From the NCBI RefSeq assembly GCF_052857255.1, contig NC_135498.1, positions 113,523,223-113,587,222 on the forward strand: a DNA stretch of 64,000 nucleotides, given 5' to 3'. Positions 62,991 to 64,000 of this stretch are shown piece by piece (position 1 is the first letter of the stretch; the number at the start of each line of letters is the position of its first letter). The notes under the pieces are model-generated. The model did no database searches, was not told the origin of the DNA, and saw only the letters and a program-made list of their open reading frames with translations. Origin of the DNA: Amblyomma americanum (taxonomy: Eukaryota > Arthropoda > Arachnida > Ixodida > Ixodidae). The translations under genes were made by a program, and so were the position numbers.

Positions 62991-64000
62991 CTCTTGTCTG
63001 ATCGAGCCAAACTTTGTTGAGCCACAGCGCTGCTAGTAACCGAGTTTTCGAAATTCTAAATGTTGATATGGTTATTACTAACGACCGGCTACAAATTTCT
63101 AATTGCAACTAGGCGCCTAACTCTATTAGTAAAAAGGTAATGATTAAAAATTAGTCAACCAGCTTACAACTTAACACGATTCACCGGTTTCGTGATGTCC
63201 TCCTACACTGGTAATACTATGCCACAAAAGCCATATTAAGGCGACAGCCTTTAATGGCTCATGCTCGCGGTGACCGTTCATCCGTTACATCGGCACATAG
63301 GTATAGTGACCTTGTGATGTCACGTGATCTTAAGGTCACGGTACCTTGAGAACACCGAAAGATCTATTTTTTGGGTAAAATTGCTCAAAAACGAGGAAAC
63401 GTGGATGATGACGTCACATCAGATGAAGCAGTGTTATCCGTCGCCAAGCAGCAACTGCCTAAGCGCTGCGCATGCGCAGCGTGACGTCACCGCTCCCTCT
63501 GCCACGCTCGCGCCAGCTGCTCTTCTCCACTGTTGTGAAATGAATTCAAGTGCCGCAAATTCAAATTAGTGCAATGAGTCGCAAACGGATTTTGCCTTCC
63601 CGCAGTTAAGAGATATCTAAGTGCCTCCAACGAATGTTTTTGCCCCCACAATGCCTAACTTTCCGCGATTAAAGGAATAAACGCATAATCGTCTCTCGCG
63701 CTATCTCCTCGCAAGCAGTGACTCCAGATTTCATTGTAATAATGGTGGTATGCAACGACTGTAAATTGTGCTTATCAAAAATGACTTGTGCTGTTTTTCT
63801 TTCGGTGTTTCGGAGCTATTCCTTAAGGATTACAAGCACCTAATTTTATTGCTAAGCGTCGCATTGTAACCGCCAAACTCAACCGCCCTCTCCGTAAAAG
63901 CCTGCACCATGTATCGCTGCGAAAATTCCACGCCAACTGTTAACAATTGAAAGAAATGCTTTGTGACCACGTCATACAACCGTAGAAAAGTTTCTGGGCG
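62991..64000. other. No gene seen; GC-rich palindromic segment
   Basis: No recognisable frame. An 18-bp perfect palindrome CGCTGCGCATGCGCAGCG (63464-63481) lies directly beside a CRE-like TGACGTCA (63482-63489), with another at 63409-63416. The rest is AT-rich. Confidence 0.45.
63464..63489. repeat. 18-bp palindrome beside CRE octamer
   Basis: CGCTGCGCATGCGCAGCG is its own reverse complement and is followed immediately by TGACGTCA. The half-site GCTGCGCATGCG also occurs near 7514 ahead of two TGACGTCA octamers (7557, 7598). Confidence 0.7.

Noticed and set aside
1..64000. Endogenous non-retroviral virus sequence or a bacterial gene cluster
   Set aside because: No capsid, polymerase or glycoprotein outside LTR elements was recognised, and no operon-like runs of intact ORFs exist.

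Overview
This window looks like a gene-poor, repeat-dominated stretch of a hard-tick (ixodid) nuclear genome. I found no host protein-coding gene, rRNA, functional tRNA, CRISPR array or bacterial-style operon that I could support. Three things point to a tick: several copies of a tRNA-headed SINE resembling the ixodid family I remember as Ruka, LINE lineages with and without RNase H, and an overall texture of decayed, nested retroelements. Species cannot be fixed from the sequence alone.

Layout. About 1-3.5 kb holds SINE pieces. About 3.7-10 kb holds a decayed I/R1-like LINE (ORF1, endonuclease, RT) split by a 1.6 kb insert that carries a 150-bp tandem array built on SINE-tail sequence. About 13.7-15.2 kb is the integrase end of a Ty3/Gypsy element. 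About 16.7-17.8 kb is the RNase H end of a second LINE copy of the 3.7-10 kb family. About 17.8-26.3 kb holds SINEs, a possible LTR and unassigned DNA.

About 26.3-35.8 kb is the clearest structure. A minus-strand CR1/L2-like LINE is cut in two by a complete minus-strand LTR retrotransposon (28413-35105) with about 825-bp LTRs and a 5-bp target duplication (GAGAG). Its pol order is protease-integrase-RT-RNase H, the copia-like order that characterises Gmr1-type Ty3/Gypsy elements. All three enzymes have damaged catalytic motifs, and a 96-bp near-perfect hairpin sits between gag and protease.

About 37.2-41.6 kb is a nearly full-length minus-strand LINE with ORF1 and ORF2 and only a few lesions. 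About 41.7-52.9 kb is mostly unassigned, with SINE, MITE-like and truncated LINE pieces. About 53-54.1 kb is a mariner relic. About 54.1-56.2 kb is a LINE whose 3' end carries a long (ATCC)n tail. About 56.4-58.6 kb holds two Penelope-like fragments in opposite orientations, one with an RT and a GIY-YIG endonuclease relic. About 58.6-61.5 kb is an I/R1-like LINE interrupted by a SINE and by a Gypsy pol fragment. An RTE-like 3' end and a further Gypsy RT-RNase H relic follow.

These elements do not act as a pathway. They form layers of insertion whose relative ages can be read from the nesting. Family and clade names rest on motif recognition by eye, and boundaries are approximate unless target duplications are stated.
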